Source of the DNA: Lachnospiraceae bacterium
Lineage (GTDB): Bacteria > Bacillota_A > Clostridia > Lachnospirales > Lachnospiraceae
Length of the DNA stretch: 64,000 nt
Assembly (NCBI GenBank): GCA_021770615.1
Contig: JAETQR010000023.1
Location: 1-64,000 of the forward strand
Direction of reading: 5' to 3'
The position numbers were made by a program, and so were the translations under genes. This document shows, in pieces, positions 34,572-45,700 of the stretch. The notes beneath the pieces were generated by a model, which searched no databases, was not told where the DNA came from, and saw only the letters and a list, made by a program, of their open reading frames with translations. How positions within the stretch are numbered: position 1 is the first letter of the stretch; each line of letters starts with the position of its first letter.

Positions 34572-37500
34572 ATGAAAAAATTGACGTTGAGGCGGATACA
34601 AGCATTTTTATTAATTATATCTATGATAATTGGCATGTTTGGCCTTGACTGGCATGCAGAGGCAAGTGAGACGAGAGAGCAAACGGATCGGGCAGTAAAG
34701 CTTGCTGTTCCGCAGAACGTACGTGAGGAGAATGGCTTTATCGTGTGGGATGAAGTCGAAGGTGCATACGGATATACAATACAGGCATGCAAAGACGGGG
34801 AGACATGGGAATATAAATGGTATGAAAATAAGATTGAGTGGAATAGGTTTATTTATGAGCACTGTTCTATGTATGATTTTGGCGATCATAGATTTGAGTC
34901 TATGCGTGATTTTGGCAATTATGCATTTAAGGTATGTGCTATTGATGAAACTGGGGCAACTACGGAGTTTTCATCTTCCGTTATGGTTTCGTATCAAGCT
35001 ACACTTTCCATGCCGGCAAATGTCAAGGTATCAGATCGGGATTTGACATGGGATGAAGTAGAGGGCGCTACACGCTATAACATACGAGTTTATAGAAATG
35101 ATGAAAGTCATTCTCTGTATGCCGATAGATATACATATGGGTCATATAATTCATATTACTTCTCGGGAAATGAGGGAGAATATCTGGTTGCCGTACAGGC
35201 GATGGATCAAGACTATCATGTGAGCGAGTGGACAGAAGAGGTTTTGATGAAAGTTAAAGCTGTTGAGAAACCTCATTTGACGACACCACAGAATGTCCGT
35301 TTTGATGAGAGTGGTAAAAATGTCATCTGGGATGAAGTGGAGGGTGCAGAATATTATCGAGTGAGTATCGGTCAAGTGTGTGCCGATAATGAAGATGGCG
35401 TTTTTTATAATGTTGTACGGTGCGAACAGCCAATGCTGGAGAACTGGAAGGGGTACATATCCCCATGGGATTCTGGGGATGACAAAAAAGGGTATATCGG
35501 TGTATCCGCTGCTTGCGATTACCCAGATGAGTCTATTTTTATTAGATCTTCTTTTAGCGAGGCCTTGTGTTTTGAACATGCTCTGAGTCGTGACGAGTTA
35601 ATCACTATTCCGCAGATAAAGCTTGAGGATGGTCATATTACATGGGATAAGGCACAAAATGTAATTAGGTATTTATACCGCATCATGATAAATGGGAATG
35701 TTTGCGAGTCTTCTTCGTATAGAACAGAAGAGACAAGGGATTTTTGGGTTGGTAGATATCCTGAAGGTAATTACGAGATTGAATTGTGCGTGATTGACGA
35801 GGAAGGAAATTATAACATTAAAAGTTATCCTCTTGCTCTGGAAATCGCTCACGATGAGAGTGTCTGGGTTCCCCGGTTATATTATAAGTTTGAGGAGGTT
35901 TTGTGGGATTATGACCGCTTAAAGCATCCAGACACGGGTGGTTTTTGGGTTCGGATTCGCAGGCAGCAGGATGATGCTGTCATTAAATTGATACATCGGG
36001 AAGCATGGGAGAACTTATGTTATGGGCTTATGGATTTGGAAAATGGGGATTATATAGTGGATGCCTGTGTCCAGCAATATAAGGATGACGTTTGTAAAAT
36101 CGGAAATTGGTCGGAGCCTATAGAAATAGAAAAGCATGGGGATGGACTTTACGAGAAGGAAAATGAGACCACGGAAGAGGTGGAGACACCGCCTGAGGCT
36201 GCCGACATACCGGAGGATGACCGTATTACGAGCATCACAATCAACCCAGCCTTCAATATGAAACATAAGGATGGCAGTGATGTGGAGCTGGATCTCTCCC
36301 AAATAAAGATTAAGGCGAAAGAGATTTATGATGAAGAAGGGTTAAAAAGAGCGGAGGCTGCGCTTGGAGAGACATTGAATGGAAATAAGCACTACAACCT
36401 TTTGGATTTGACGCTTTTGTATGATGGCAAAGATTTTTCAAATGGTTATGATGGGCTTGTCAAGGTGATTATTCCGCTCCCGAAAGGACACAGGGACAAG
36501 ACATTTTCGTGCTACCGTCTGACAGAGACAGGTGGAAAAGAAATCATACCCGGTGAACAGACAGAGGACAGCTATATTATTTATCTTGAACATTTCAGCG
36601 AGTATGCGCTGGTAGCTGAGGGATCGGAAGAACCGCACACTCACGTTTACAGTACGGATTGGAAGTCGAATGCCACCGGGCATTGGAAAGAGTGCTCATG
36701 TAAAGAAAAGATAGAAGAAAGCGCTCATACGCAGGATGCGGGGACAGTGACGAAAGAAGCGACCGAGACGGAGACGGGAATCAAAACATATAAGTGTAGT
36801 GTATGTGGGTATGTCATAAAAACGGAAGAAATTGTAAAGCTGTCTGGGGATGAAGAACCGCATACCCATGTTTACAGTACGGATTGGAAGTCGGATGCCA
36901 CTGGGCATTGGAAAGAGTGCTCATGTAAAGACAAGATAGAAGAAAGCACCCATACGCAGGATGCCGGGACAGTAACGAAAGAAGCGACTGAGACGGAAAC
37001 GGGAATCAGGACGTATAAGTGCAGTGTTTGTGGTTATGTCATAAAAACAGAAGTAATTGCAAAGTTACAGAAAGAAACAACAAATAAACAGACATCTACA
37101 GCAACAAAAGTCTCAAAAGCGCAACAAAAGAAAAATGAAATTATTATAAATAAAAAAGTTTCATTTAAAGCAACCGGTAATTCTTTGGTTGTAACATGGA
37201 ATAAGTTGCCAAGTGCGGATGGGTATGATATTTATGCCGCTTCGTGCGATGATGATTTCAAAGGGATAACTGCGTCTGTCGGGAAAAATAAGACATCTAC
37301 AACCATACGTAAAATAAGTGGCAGGAAGATTAACGGGAAGAAAACTTATAAGTTGAAGGTCAAAGCTTATCGTCTGTTATCAAATGGCAAAAAGCAGTAT
37401 ATTGGTACATCTGCTGTCATGCACGTTACAGGAAGCCTGAACAAGACAACAACAAATGCTAAAAATATAAACTTAAAGAAAAAAGCATATGCTTTAAAGA

Positions 37501-37727
37501 AAGGCAAATCGGCTCAAATCCGTGCGGCGGTTATAAAGGCAGATAAGAAAAAGAAGCTGCTTTCCAAAGAGCATGGTCCGGAATTAAGCTATGTGTCTTC
37601 CGATGAGGCAGTAGCGACAGTGACTGCAGTAGGTAAAATAAAAGCAAAAAAACGTGGGAAATGTACCATTTATGTGCGTACTTTAAATGGAATCAGCAAG
37701 GAAATTAAAGTCACTGTAACTTCATAA
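34572..37727 (+). CDS. Large secreted multi-domain surface protein (FN3-like, zinc-ribbon-like repeats, Ig-like C-terminus)
   Basis: A 1051-residue exported protein starting at ATG 34572, set by GGGAGG upstream; longer frames would run through the terminator region. Signal peptide residues 1-32 end in HAEA. Four related fibronectin-like units start near 44, 145, 235 and 344, each with PQNVxxxxGxxxWDEVEGAxxY. A Lys/Glu-rich beta domain spans about 610-680. Two nearly identical 72-residue repeats (686-757 and 761-832) carry HTHVYSTDWKS, GHWKECSC and CSVCGYVIKTE, a Cys/His pattern common in gut Firmicutes surface proteins. Residues 857-940 are FN3-like and 957-1051 resemble a bacterial Ig-like domain 2. 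No sortase motif is seen. Likely an adhesin; ligand unknown. Confidence 0.85.
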   Translation: MKKLTLRRIQAFLLIISMIIGMFGLDWHAEASETREQTDRAVKLAVPQNVREENGFIVWDEVEGAYGYTIQACKDGETWEYKWYENKIEWNRFIYEHCSMYDFGDHRFESMRDFGNYAFKVCAIDETGATTEFSSSVMVSYQATLSMPANVKVSDRDLTWDEVEGATRYNIRVYRNDESHSLYADRYTYGSYNSYYFSGNEGEYLVAVQAMDQDYHVSEWTEEVLMKVKAVEKPHLTTPQNVRFDESGKNVIWDEVEGAEYYRVSIGQVCADNEDGVFYNVVRCEQPMLENWKGYISPWDSGDDKKGYIGVSAACDYPDESIFIRSSFSEALCFEHALSRDELITIPQIKLEDGHITWDKAQNVIRYLYRIMINGNVCESSSYRTEETRDFWVGRYPEGNYEIELCVIDEEGNYNIKSYPLALEIAHDESVWVPRLYYKFEEVLWDYDRLKHPDTGGFWVRIRRQQDDAVIKLIHREAWENLCYGLMDLENGDYIVDACVQQYKDDVCKIGNWSEPIEIEKHGDGLYEKENETTEEVETPPEAADIPEDDRITSITINPAFNMKHKDGSDVELDLSQIKIKAKEIYDEEGLKRAEAALGETLNGNKHYNLLDLTLLYDGKDFSNGYDGLVKVIIPLPKGHRDKTFSCYRLTETGGKEIIPGEQTEDSYIIYLEHFSEYALVAEGSEEPHTHVYSTDWKSNATGHWKECSCKEKIEESAHTQDAGTVTKEATETETGIKTYKCSVCGYVIKTEEIVKLSGDEEPHTHVYSTDWKSDATGHWKECSCKDKIEESTHTQDAGTVTKEATETETGIRTYKCSVCGYVIKTEVIAKLQKETTNKQTSTATKVSKAQQKKNEIIINKKVSFKATGNSLVVTWNKLPSADGYDIYAASCDDDFKGITASVGKNKTSTTIRKISGRKINGKKTYKLKVKAYRLLSNGKKQYIGTSAVMHVTGSLNKTTTNAKNINLKKKAYALKKGKSAQIRAAVIKADKKKKLLSKEHGPELSYVSSDEAVATVTAVGKIKAKKRGKCTIYVRTLNGISKEIKVTVTS
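36627..37067 (+). repeat. Tandem pair of 216-base coding repeats
   Basis: Bases 36627-36842 and 36852-37067 are near identical and separated by 9 bases (period 225). They encode the two Cys/His-rich modules of the surface protein. Differences are mostly single base changes, which suggests a fairly recent duplication or gene conversion. Confidence 0.85.
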
Positions 37728-37765
37728 CAGAGTGAAACATTTTCATGCAAATGCGAGCTGATTAC

Positions 37766-37815
37766 TTAAGCCGTCAGCTATTGGTTAAAACAGTGGTTGG
37801 CGGCTTAAATATTTA
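37766..37815 (+). terminator. Hairpin after the surface-protein gene
   Basis: TTAAGCCGTCAGC (37766-37778) pairs with GTTGGCGGCTTAA (37796-37808) using G-U pairs. A/T-rich sequence follows without a long T-run. Confidence 0.5.
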
Positions 37816-37894
37816 AACTATCCCCTAATTTTTATGAATTCCTTTGTCATAGGTTTTGTCACCAGATGGCGGCGTGGAGAGTTTACAGGGGAGA

Positions 37895-38015
37895 GTGCGT
37901 TTCCGGGAATTGGAAGACTTATAAATCCGCCGGTGCCTGGACCATGTTTTTTATGGTCCGGCACCGCTGCGTGATTTATTTAGCGTGAGCGGTCTTCCAA
38001 TTCCCGGAAACGCAC
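37895..38015. repeat. Perfect 24-bp inverted repeat enclosing a second hairpin, upstream of gap
   Basis: Bases 37895-37918 and 37992-38015 are exactly complementary (starting GTGCGTTTCCGGG). Inside, GGTGCC and GGACCAT (37932-37945) pair with ATGGTCC and GGCACC (37953-37965), and the intervening bases are partly complementary, so the whole 121 bases fold as one long rod. No coding sequence is present. The 460-base gap 37728-38190 otherwise holds a terminator-like hairpin and the gap promoter. Confidence 0.8.
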
Positions 38016-38092
38016 CTCCCTCGTCTGCAACCTCCCCCCCGCCAATTTCAAAAAAAAGATTTCAAAAAAACCAGAAAAAAACCAATTCCCTC

Positions 38093-38121
38093 TTGAAATT
38101 TTTGGATAAATTGGGTAGAAT
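38093..38121 (+). promoter_or_regulatory. Sigma-A promoter for gap
   Basis: TTGAAA (38093-38098), 17-base spacer, TAGAAT (38116-38121), about 70 bases before the gap start in a strongly A-rich region. Suits a highly expressed gene. Confidence 0.65.
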
Positions 38122-38190
38122 GTAGTTTAGGAAGTTTGTAAAATTTTTAACAAACATATTCAAAGTATATTTTTTAGGAGGAAACGACAC

Positions 38191-39204
38191 ATGGCAGTAA
38201 AAGTAGCGATCAATGGTTTTGGACGTATTGGACGTCTTGCTTTCAGACAGATGTTTGGAGCAGAAGGATACGAAGTAGTAGCAATCAATGACTTGACAAG
38301 CCCTAAAATGTTAGCTCACTTGTTAAAATATGATTCAGCACAGGGTAAATACGCTTTGGCGGACAAAGTATCTGCTACCGATGATTCTATCGTAGTTGAT
38401 GGAAAAGAGATCAAGATTTATGCAGAGGCAGATGCAGCGAAACTTCCTTGGGGAGACCTCAGTGTAGATGTTGTACTTGAGTGTACAGGTTTCTACACAT
38501 CAAAGGACAAGGCATCCGCACATATCAAAGCAGGTGCCCGCAAAGTAGTTATTTCTGCACCGGCAGGAAATGATCTTCCTACGATCGTTTATAATGTAAA
38601 CCATGATACATTAAAGCCAGAGGATACAGTTATTTCTGCAGCTTCCTGTACGACAAACTGTCTTGCACCGATGGCAAAGGCACTCAATGAACTGGCTCCG
38701 ATCAAATCCGGTATCATGAGCACGATCCATTCATACACCGGCGACCAGATGACACTGGATGGCCCTCAGAGAAAAGGCGATCTGAGAAGATCCCGTGCAG
38801 CAGCAGTAAATATCGTACCAAACAGCACAGGTGCTGCAAAAGCAATCGGCCTTGTTATTCCGGAGCTGAACGGTAAACTGATCGGTTCTGCACAGCGTGT
38901 ACCATGTCCTACAGGTTCTACTACGATCCTTGTAGCAGTAGTAGAAGGAAAAGTGACAGTAGATGAGATCAATGCAAAGATGAAAGCTTCTGAGACAGAG
39001 TCTTATGCATACAATGAGGATGAGATCGTTTCATCTGATATCATCGGTGCTACTGCCGGTTCGATCTTTGATGCAACACAGACAATGGTATCTCCGATGG
39101 ATGATGGAAATACACAGGTTCAGGTTGTTTCCTGGTATGACAATGAAAACTCATACACAAGCCAGATGGTAAGAACGATCAAGTACTTCAGTGAACTTGC
39201 TTAA
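38191..39204 (+). CDS. gap: Glyceraldehyde-3-phosphate dehydrogenase, type I
   Basis: A 337-residue glycolytic enzyme that oxidises glyceraldehyde-3-phosphate with NAD and phosphate. The N-terminal NAD motif is [10 protein letters not shown] and the catalytic Cys153 lies in [12 protein letters not shown]; the C-terminal WYDNENSY segment is conserved. TAGGAGGAAA precedes the ATG. Codon use is visibly biased, as expected for a highly expressed gene. It starts the gap-pgk-tpiA run, but a strong terminator separates it from pgk, so partial readthrough or internal promoters must supply the rest. Confidence 0.98.
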   Translation: MAVKVAINGFGRIGRLAFRQMFGAEGYEVVAINDLTSPKMLAHLLKYDSAQGKYALADKVSATDDSIVVDGKEIKIYAEADAAKLPWGDLSVDVVLECTGFYTSKDKASAHIKAGARKVVISAPAGNDLPTIVYNVNHDTLKPEDTVISAASCTTNCLAPMAKALNELAPIKSGIMSTIHSYTGDQMTLDGPQRKGDLRRSRAAAVNIVPNSTGAAKAIGLVIPELNGKLIGSAQRVPCPTGSTTILVAVVEGKVTVDEINAKMKASETESYAYNEDEIVSSDIIGATAGSIFDATQTMVSPMDDGNTQVQVVSWYDNENSYTSQMVRTIKYFSELA

Positions 39205-39240
39205 TGTTCTGAGAACTGCGAGATAATAGAAACCCAGATG

Positions 39241-39274
39241 GGTCCGGTCTTGTAAGGACCGGACCTGTTTTTTA
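39241..39274 (+). terminator. Strong intrinsic terminator between gap and pgk
   Basis: GGTCCGGTC (39241-39249) pairs with GACCGGACC (39257-39265), followed by TGTTTTTT. It lies 26 bases before pgk and likely lowers pgk-tpiA transcription relative to gap. Confidence 0.85.
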
Positions 39275-39299
39275 AAATTGTGCAGATGGAGGTAAGATA

Positions 39300-40496
39300 A
39301 TGTTAAATAAAAAATCTGTTGATGATATTAATGTAAAAGGACAGCGTGTGCTTGTTCGTTGTGATTTTAATGTGCCGCTGCAGGATGGAAAGATCACAGA
39401 CGAGAATCGTCTTGTGGCAGCTCTTCCTACGATCAAAAAACTGATCGCTGATGGTGGTAAAATAATTCTCTGCTCACATCTTGGTAAACCAAAAGGAGAG
39501 CCAAAGCCGGAACTTTCATTGGCGCCGGTTGCTGTCCGTCTTTCTGAACTTCTTGGACAGGATGTGAAATTTGCGGCAGATGCTAATGTAGTAGGAGAGA
39601 ATGCAAAGGCAGCAGTAGAGGCGATGAAAGATGGAGAAGTTGTTCTTCTTGAAAATACACGTTACCGTGCAGAAGAAACAAAAAATGAGGAGGCATTTTC
39701 AAAGGATCTCGCTTCCCTTGCAGACGTATTTGTAAATGACGCATTTGGTACGGCTCACAGAGCGCATTGCTCGAATGTAGGCGTTACCCAGTATGTCGAT
39801 ACGGCGGTTGTTGGTTATCTGATGCAGAAGGAGATTGATTTCCTTGGAAATGCAGTAAACAGTCCGGAGAGACCATTTGTCGCTATTCTCGGTGGCGCGA
39901 AAGTTTCCTCTAAGATTTCTGTTATTGATAATCTGCTGGATAAAGTGGACACTCTGATCATCGGCGGCGGTATGGCATATACATTTATGGCTGCTCATGG
40001 AGAAGAGGTTGGACAGTCTCTTCTTGAGGAGGATTACAAACAGTATGCACTTGACATGGAGAAAAAGGCAGAAGAAAAGGGCGTAAAACTGCTGATCCCG
40101 ATCGATACCGTAGTGGCAGACGATTTTTCAAATGATGCTAATACCAAGATTGTTGGACGTGGAGAAATTCCTGCGGATATGGAAGGCCTTGATATCGGAC
40201 CAAAGACAGCAGAGCTTTTTGCAGAGGCAGTAGCCGGAGCAAAGACAGTCGTATGGAATGGGCCGATGGGCTGCTTTGAGATGCCGAATTTTGCAAAAGG
40301 TACGGTGGCAGTGGCAGAGGCGATGGCAAAATTAGACAATGCAACGACGATCATCGGTGGTGGTGACAGCGCTGCTGCTGTAAACCAGTTAGGTTTTGGT
40401 GACAAGATGACACACATTTCCACAGGTGGCGGAGCTTCCCTTGAATTTTTGGAAGGAAAAGAACTTCCGGGTGTGGCTGCGGCTGATAATGCGTAA
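39300..40496 (+). CDS. pgk: Phosphoglycerate kinase
   Basis: A 398-residue enzyme making ATP from 1,3-bisphosphoglycerate. Signature segments include [15 protein letters not shown] near the N-terminus, SHLGKPKG, and the nucleotide loop region with GGGDSAAAV near the C-terminus. Length is standard. TGGAGG precedes the ATG. The tpiA gene follows after 63 bases. Confidence 0.98.
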   Translation: MLNKKSVDDINVKGQRVLVRCDFNVPLQDGKITDENRLVAALPTIKKLIADGGKIILCSHLGKPKGEPKPELSLAPVAVRLSELLGQDVKFAADANVVGENAKAAVEAMKDGEVVLLENTRYRAEETKNEEAFSKDLASLADVFVNDAFGTAHRAHCSNVGVTQYVDTAVVGYLMQKEIDFLGNAVNSPERPFVAILGGAKVSSKISVIDNLLDKVDTLIIGGGMAYTFMAAHGEEVGQSLLEEDYKQYALDMEKKAEEKGVKLLIPIDTVVADDFSNDANTKIVGRGEIPADMEGLDIGPKTAELFAEAVAGAKTVVWNGPMGCFEMPNFAKGTVAVAEAMAKLDNATTIIGGGDSAAAVNQLGFGDKMTHISTGGGASLEFLEGKELPGVAAADNA

Positions 40497-40559
40497 GCAA
40501 CGGACACATATATGAAACGTGTACATGAGATCTTTATATCATAAGAAAGGAAGTTTGTT

Positions 40560-41309
40560 ATGGCTAGAAAAAAGATTATTGCCGGAAACTGGAAAATGAA
40601 CAAGACCCCAAGTGAGGCGGTCAGTCTGGTGAATGAGCTGAAACCGCTCGTGGCAAACGATGAGGTGGATGTGGTATTTTGTGTGCCGGCCATTGACATC
40701 ATCCCATGCGTGGAGGCAGCAAAAGGGACAAATATCCAGATCGGCGCTGAAAATATGTACTATGAGGAAAGCGGCGCCTATACAGGTGAGATCGCTCCGA
40801 ATATGCTTACCGATGCCGGAGTAAAATATGTCGTGATCGGACATTCGGAGAGACGTGAATATTTTGCGGAAACCGATGAGACGGTCAACAAAAAAGTGAA
40901 AAAGGCATTTGAGCATGGCATCACACCGATCATCTGCTGTGGTGAGACACTGACCCAGAGAAAGCAGGGGATCTACATCGACTGGATCCGCATGCAGATC
41001 AAGATCGCATTCCAGGAAGTGACAGCTGACCAGGCAAAGAAAGCGGTGATCGCTTATGAGCCGATCTGGGCGATCGGAACAGGCGAGACGGCGTCTTCCG
41101 ATCAGGCAGAGGAAGTGTGCAAAGTGATCCGTGACTGCATCGCAGAAGTATATGATGCGGCTACGGCAGAAGAGATCCGTATCCAGTATGGCGGTTCGGT
41201 AAATGCCGGAAATGCGGCAGAGCTTTTCTCCAAGCCGGATATCGACGGAGGACTTGTGGGCGGAGCTTCGCTGAAGGCTGACTTTGGAAAGATTGTAAAT
41301 TATAAGTAA
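40560..41309 (+). CDS. tpiA: Triose-phosphate isomerase
   Basis: A 249-residue TIM-barrel enzyme that interconverts dihydroxyacetone phosphate and glyceraldehyde-3-phosphate. It shows AGNWKMNK at the N-terminus (Asn and Lys of the active site), His in GHSERREYF, catalytic Glu in [11 protein letters not shown] and the phosphate loop [20 protein letters not shown] precedes the ATG. It ends the gap-pgk-tpiA run and is followed by a terminator. Confidence 0.98.
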   Translation: MARKKIIAGNWKMNKTPSEAVSLVNELKPLVANDEVDVVFCVPAIDIIPCVEAAKGTNIQIGAENMYYEESGAYTGEIAPNMLTDAGVKYVVIGHSERREYFAETDETVNKKVKKAFEHGITPIICCGETLTQRKQGIYIDWIRMQIKIAFQEVTADQAKKAVIAYEPIWAIGTGETASSDQAEEVCKVIRDCIAEVYDAATAEEIRIQYGGSVNAGNAAELFSKPDIDGGLVGGASLKADFGKIVNYK

Positions 41310-41322
41310 TATGACAGAATAT

Positions 41323-41363
41323 AAAAAACCTCAGAAGCATAAAAATGTTTTTGAGGTTTTTTA
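41323..41363 (+). terminator. Bidirectional-looking terminator after tpiA
   Basis: AAAAAACCTCA (41323-41333) pairs with TGAGGTTTTTT (41352-41362). The A-run on one arm and T-run on the other give a classical stem ending in T. Confidence 0.85.
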
Positions 41364-41394
41364 CAAAAATAAATACATATGGAGGTATTAAGGT

Positions 41395-42606
41395 ATGGCA
41401 AGATTTACATTACCAAGAGATCTTTATCACGGAAAAGGGTCTCTGGAGGCATTAAAATCTTTTGAAGGGAAAAGAGCGATCGTATGTGTCGGCGGCGGCT
41501 CGATGAAACGGTTTGGATTTTTGGACAAAGCGGTGGGATACCTCAAAGAAGCAGGCATGGAAGTAGAACTGTTTGAGGGCATTGAGCCGGATCCGTCCGT
41601 AGAGACTGTGATGAAGGGTGCAGAAGCGATGAGCAAATTTCAGCCGGACTGGATCATCGCAATGGGCGGAGGTTCTCCGATCGATGCCGCTAAGGCCATG
41701 TGGATCAAATATGAGTATCCGGAAGTTACTTTTGAAGATATGTGTAAAGTTTTCGGACTTCCGAAACTCCGTACAAAGGCTCATTTCTGCGCAATTTCAT
41801 CGACATCCGGTACTGCTACGGAGGTCACGGCATTTTCGATCATTACGGATTATCAGAAGGGGATCAAATATCCGATCGCGGATTTTGAGATCACGCCGGA
41901 TGTGGCGATCGTAGATCCGGATCTTGCAGAGACGATGCCGCCTAAACTGGTAGCGCATACCGGAATGGATGCGATGACGCATTCCATCGAGGCATATGTA
42001 TCCACAGCAAACTGCGATTATACAGATGCACTTGCCCTTCATTCGATCAAGATGATCCAGAAGGATCTCGTTACTTCTTATAATGGAGATATGGAAGCAA
42101 GAGACCGCATGCACAATGCGCAGTGCCTCGCCGGGATGTCATTTTCCAATGCACTTCTTGGTATTGTTCATTCGATGGCACATAAGACAGGGGCTGCCTT
42201 TGAGGGAGGGCATATCATTCACGGTGCTGCCAATGCAATGTATCTGCCGAAGGTCATTAAATACAACAGTAAAGATGAGACAGCGGCGAAACGTTATGCA
42301 CAGATCGCTGATGATATGAAGCTTGGTGGAACGACAGTAGAGGAAAAGGTAGATCTCCTTATTACATATCTGCGGAAGATGAATGACGACCTGAATATTC
42401 CGCATTGTATTAAAAACTATGGAGCAGACGGGCTTCCGGCAGAAACGGGATTTGTCCCGGAAGATGTGTTCCTTGAAAAGCTGCATGATATAGCTGCCAA
42501 TGCGATTCTTGATGCATGTACCGGGTCAAATCCGCGCCAGCCATCCCAGGAAGATATGGAACGGCTTTTGAAATGCTGTTATTATGATACGGAAGTAGAT
42601 TTTTAG
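41395..42606 (+). CDS. Iron-containing alcohol dehydrogenase
   Basis: A 403-residue group III alcohol dehydrogenase. NAD(P) binding uses GGGSPIDAAKAM; the metal site is Asp192 and His196 in DAMTHSIEAY, His259 in IVHSMAHKTG and His273 in GGHIIHG, all in canonical positions. It probably reduces an aldehyde to an alcohol (ethanol, butanol or propanediol) and recycles NAD(P)H from glycolysis; the substrate cannot be read from the sequence. It sits right after tpiA but behind a terminator, so it likely has its own promoter. TGGAGG precedes the ATG. Confidence 0.93.
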   Translation: MARFTLPRDLYHGKGSLEALKSFEGKRAIVCVGGGSMKRFGFLDKAVGYLKEAGMEVELFEGIEPDPSVETVMKGAEAMSKFQPDWIIAMGGGSPIDAAKAMWIKYEYPEVTFEDMCKVFGLPKLRTKAHFCAISSTSGTATEVTAFSIITDYQKGIKYPIADFEITPDVAIVDPDLAETMPPKLVAHTGMDAMTHSIEAYVSTANCDYTDALALHSIKMIQKDLVTSYNGDMEARDRMHNAQCLAGMSFSNALLGIVHSMAHKTGAAFEGGHIIHGAANAMYLPKVIKYNSKDETAAKRYAQIADDMKLGGTTVEEKVDLLITYLRKMNDDLNIPHCIKNYGADGLPAETGFVPEDVFLEKLHDIAANAILDACTGSNPRQPSQEDMERLLKCCYYDTEVDF

Positions 42607-42629
42607 GAAGAACTACAACCTGCTTCCCA

Positions 42630-42657
42630 TTGACATTATGCGGCAAAGTGGTAATAT
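42630..42657 (+). promoter_or_regulatory. Promoter for the lectin-like surface protein
   Basis: Consensus TTGACA (42630-42635), 16-base spacer, TAATAT (42652-42657), 60 bases before the ATG at 42717. Confidence 0.6.
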
Positions 42658-42716
42658 ATAAATTAAGAGAGAGAGTATACACGCATTTCGAAGAATCTTA
42701 ATAAAAGGAGGAAGAC

Positions 42717-45700
42717 ATGGTGAAAAAGAAAAGAAAATTTTTATCATGGATACTTGTTTTTTCAATGATCATGAGCCTTTTTGCAGGATTGTTTCATGGG
42801 GAGACAGAGGCAGAAGCGGCGGACGTGATCAACCGCATCGAGTTGGGTGAAAGGAGTGACCTGATCCCAAATCTGGGTACAGACGCAGGATACCGTTATC
42901 CGGAAGCTGATATGAATTTGGAAAATCCAAATGAGACTCTGTACCGCATGAGTCTTAGCGTAGATACCGGATATATGATGACAGATGCGACTGCGATCAA
43001 TAACATCACAGGAACTGGTACTGTAGTTGGTGATGCGCTCACATCAGATATATATATGGAAGATCTGAATTCGGAGAAGCATTTCCGGTCGATGCACTTT
43101 GCGATTGAGAATGGAGCAACGAAACAGGCTTTAATAGATTTCATACGACAGGTCAGATTTTATACAGAAGAAAATGTCGTACAGAGAGTATGTATCTGTG
43201 CCACTGCGATAAAGGATCCGGTAGCGACAGGTTCCAACGGGCAGGTGTTGTGTGACAACCTTAGGTTTTACAATGGCCATTTTTATGGTTATGTTTCGCA
43301 GGGATGTTCATGGAAAGAGGCTTATAAATCAGCGAAAGAGGCGACTTTTGCCGGCATGAACGGATATCTCCTGACTCTTACATCGAGACCGGAGGATCGT
43401 TTTATCCATACGATGTTTGAGAAAAACGGAGTGGCAGTGACCGGATGGATGGGATGTACCCGTGCGACGACAGAAAATGGATATGATGGTTCCGGAGTGA
43501 TCGATGGAAGTACGGAAAATTACTGGAATGCACTTGAATATTTTAATAAACAGGATGTAACGAAAAATGTGTGGAGATGGGTCTGCGGACCAGAGGCACA
43601 TATGGCATATAATGGGGATTATGGAGCGTTTGGTTATCAGAGTGATGCATGGGGATACGGGACTGATGTACCGGATGAGGGAGGATTTACCCCATATTCA
43701 GGTTGGTTTGCAAACTGGACCCACATGTCTAAGGGTGGCAATAGTAATGAGCCAAACGGTGGAGTGGAAGAAAATGCAAACCGTGATGAAGGATATGGTT
43801 ATTATGGTTATAATGCAAATGGAATGTGGAATGACCATCCGAATAATTCGGCCAAAGGATATTATATCGAATTTGGCGGCTATGCTGATGATGCACAGAA
43901 GGTGGCAGAGGATGGCCAGATCATCGTGATCACTGAGAAAAATTCGGATGATTCCGATGTTTCCGCCAAACCGGAGCCGGGACCGGTAGATGGTAAAAAT
44001 CTTGCTGGTAAACCGGCGATCGTGCCAGATAACCGCGATGGAAAAGCAGGTACTATTCTCACTGCTGATCTGACAAATGTAGGGCCGGCAGCAGCCAGGG
44101 ATCAGGTGACATATCAGTGGTATACAGTGGAAAATGGCACTGAGACACCGATCAATGGGGCCACGGATCCCACTTATACAATGCGGGCAGAGGATGAGGG
44201 GAAGACCTTTATCGTCAGAGTGACAGGACCGGAATCCCACCCGGGAGTCCTTACTTCGGATGAGCTTATTCCGATCAGGGATGTGGTAAGGGTTGTCAAT
44301 AAGAGCAAGAAAGATGACAATGGAAATGATATAAACAGGGAAGGAACCGTCCTTGGTGCGGATATCAGCGGGGTGAATCCGTATGGATCCCATAGTACGC
44401 TGAGTTATCAGTGGTATATCGTAGGAGAAGATGGTACTGAGACACCGATTCCGGGGGCTACTGAGAAGAATTACATCCTCACATCCGATGATGTGGATAA
44501 AAATGTGATCGTGAAAGTGACCGGAAATGGGAAATATTACAATACGCTGGCAGCTACACCTTATGATACAACGCGTACGAATTCAGATATTAAAGTGGAC
44601 GATGGCAAGGGCGACAAGGATCCGTCTGATCCATCCGACCCAACCGAAACGTCTAATCCGGCCAGTGATAAAATGACGATCACAGTAGATCCTACGATGG
44701 AGGGTTATATTTATACACTGGAGAAATTAGACGGAACACCGGTTCAGCCGGGTACGGAGATGAAGGTAGTAAATGGCGACGGGACACCGCTTCAGCCGGA
44801 TGAGGATGGGTATTATGATGAGCCGGCAGGAGGAACGATCAAGTTTACCGAACTGGATAAAGACGAGACATATGTTGTCGTTAAGAAAAACAAGAACACG
44901 GGAGAGAAAGAAACCGAAGGTATCGTAGGTCCGTCCATACCGGATGAAAAAGTGAAGACCGAGTACGATGATAAAGATACGGAGGATAAAGCGGATGATA
45001 CGATTACGATCATCATTGATCCGGCACTGAAGGATTCTGAATATGCAGTCCAGACCAAGATCGATGGTGAGTGGGTAGATATTCCGGTAGCAAAAGATCC
45101 GAATGGAAATTATGTGCCAAAGTCGAAAGACGAGGGTGGTTCTGCCTGGACGAATGGAAATGAGGATAAGGTGACATTTTCGGAACTTCCTGCGGATGGA
45201 ACATATAAGGTTGTTGCCAAAGCGAAGGACGGAAGCATTTCAGATCTGACGCCGGGCGATATCATTGGTGGTTCCAGCGATATTCACGTACCGCCGACGG
45301 ATAAGCCGGAAGAGACACCGGGGCCTTCATCAGATCCTTCGCAAAATACGCCGGGATCAGGTAATACTACACAACCGACACCGCCTTCCCAAGCACCGGC
45401 TTCTGCCACAAATCCTCCGGCAGAGGTGTTTACAAAGGCTGAGGAGGATGCCGCATCAAAATTCATTAAGGATCATGCGACGGCTCCGAACGGAAAGATC
45501 ATAACAGAGGTCACTGACCTGACAAGGGATATCATTATGTCAGGAGCAGCTGACTGGAAAAAACTCAGTGCAGGGGAAAAGGCTGCGGTAAATGCCAGAC
45601 TGCGGGCAGCAGGCTGTAAATTTACCTATGACCAGCTTCTTAAGAAAGCGGGCAAATATAAGATCCCTGGTTTTAAGGTGATCAAATTCATGAAGAAAAA

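Noticed and set aside
36627..37067. CRISPR-like direct repeats
   Set aside because: Only two copies of 216 bases, in frame within a surface-protein gene. They encode protein modules.
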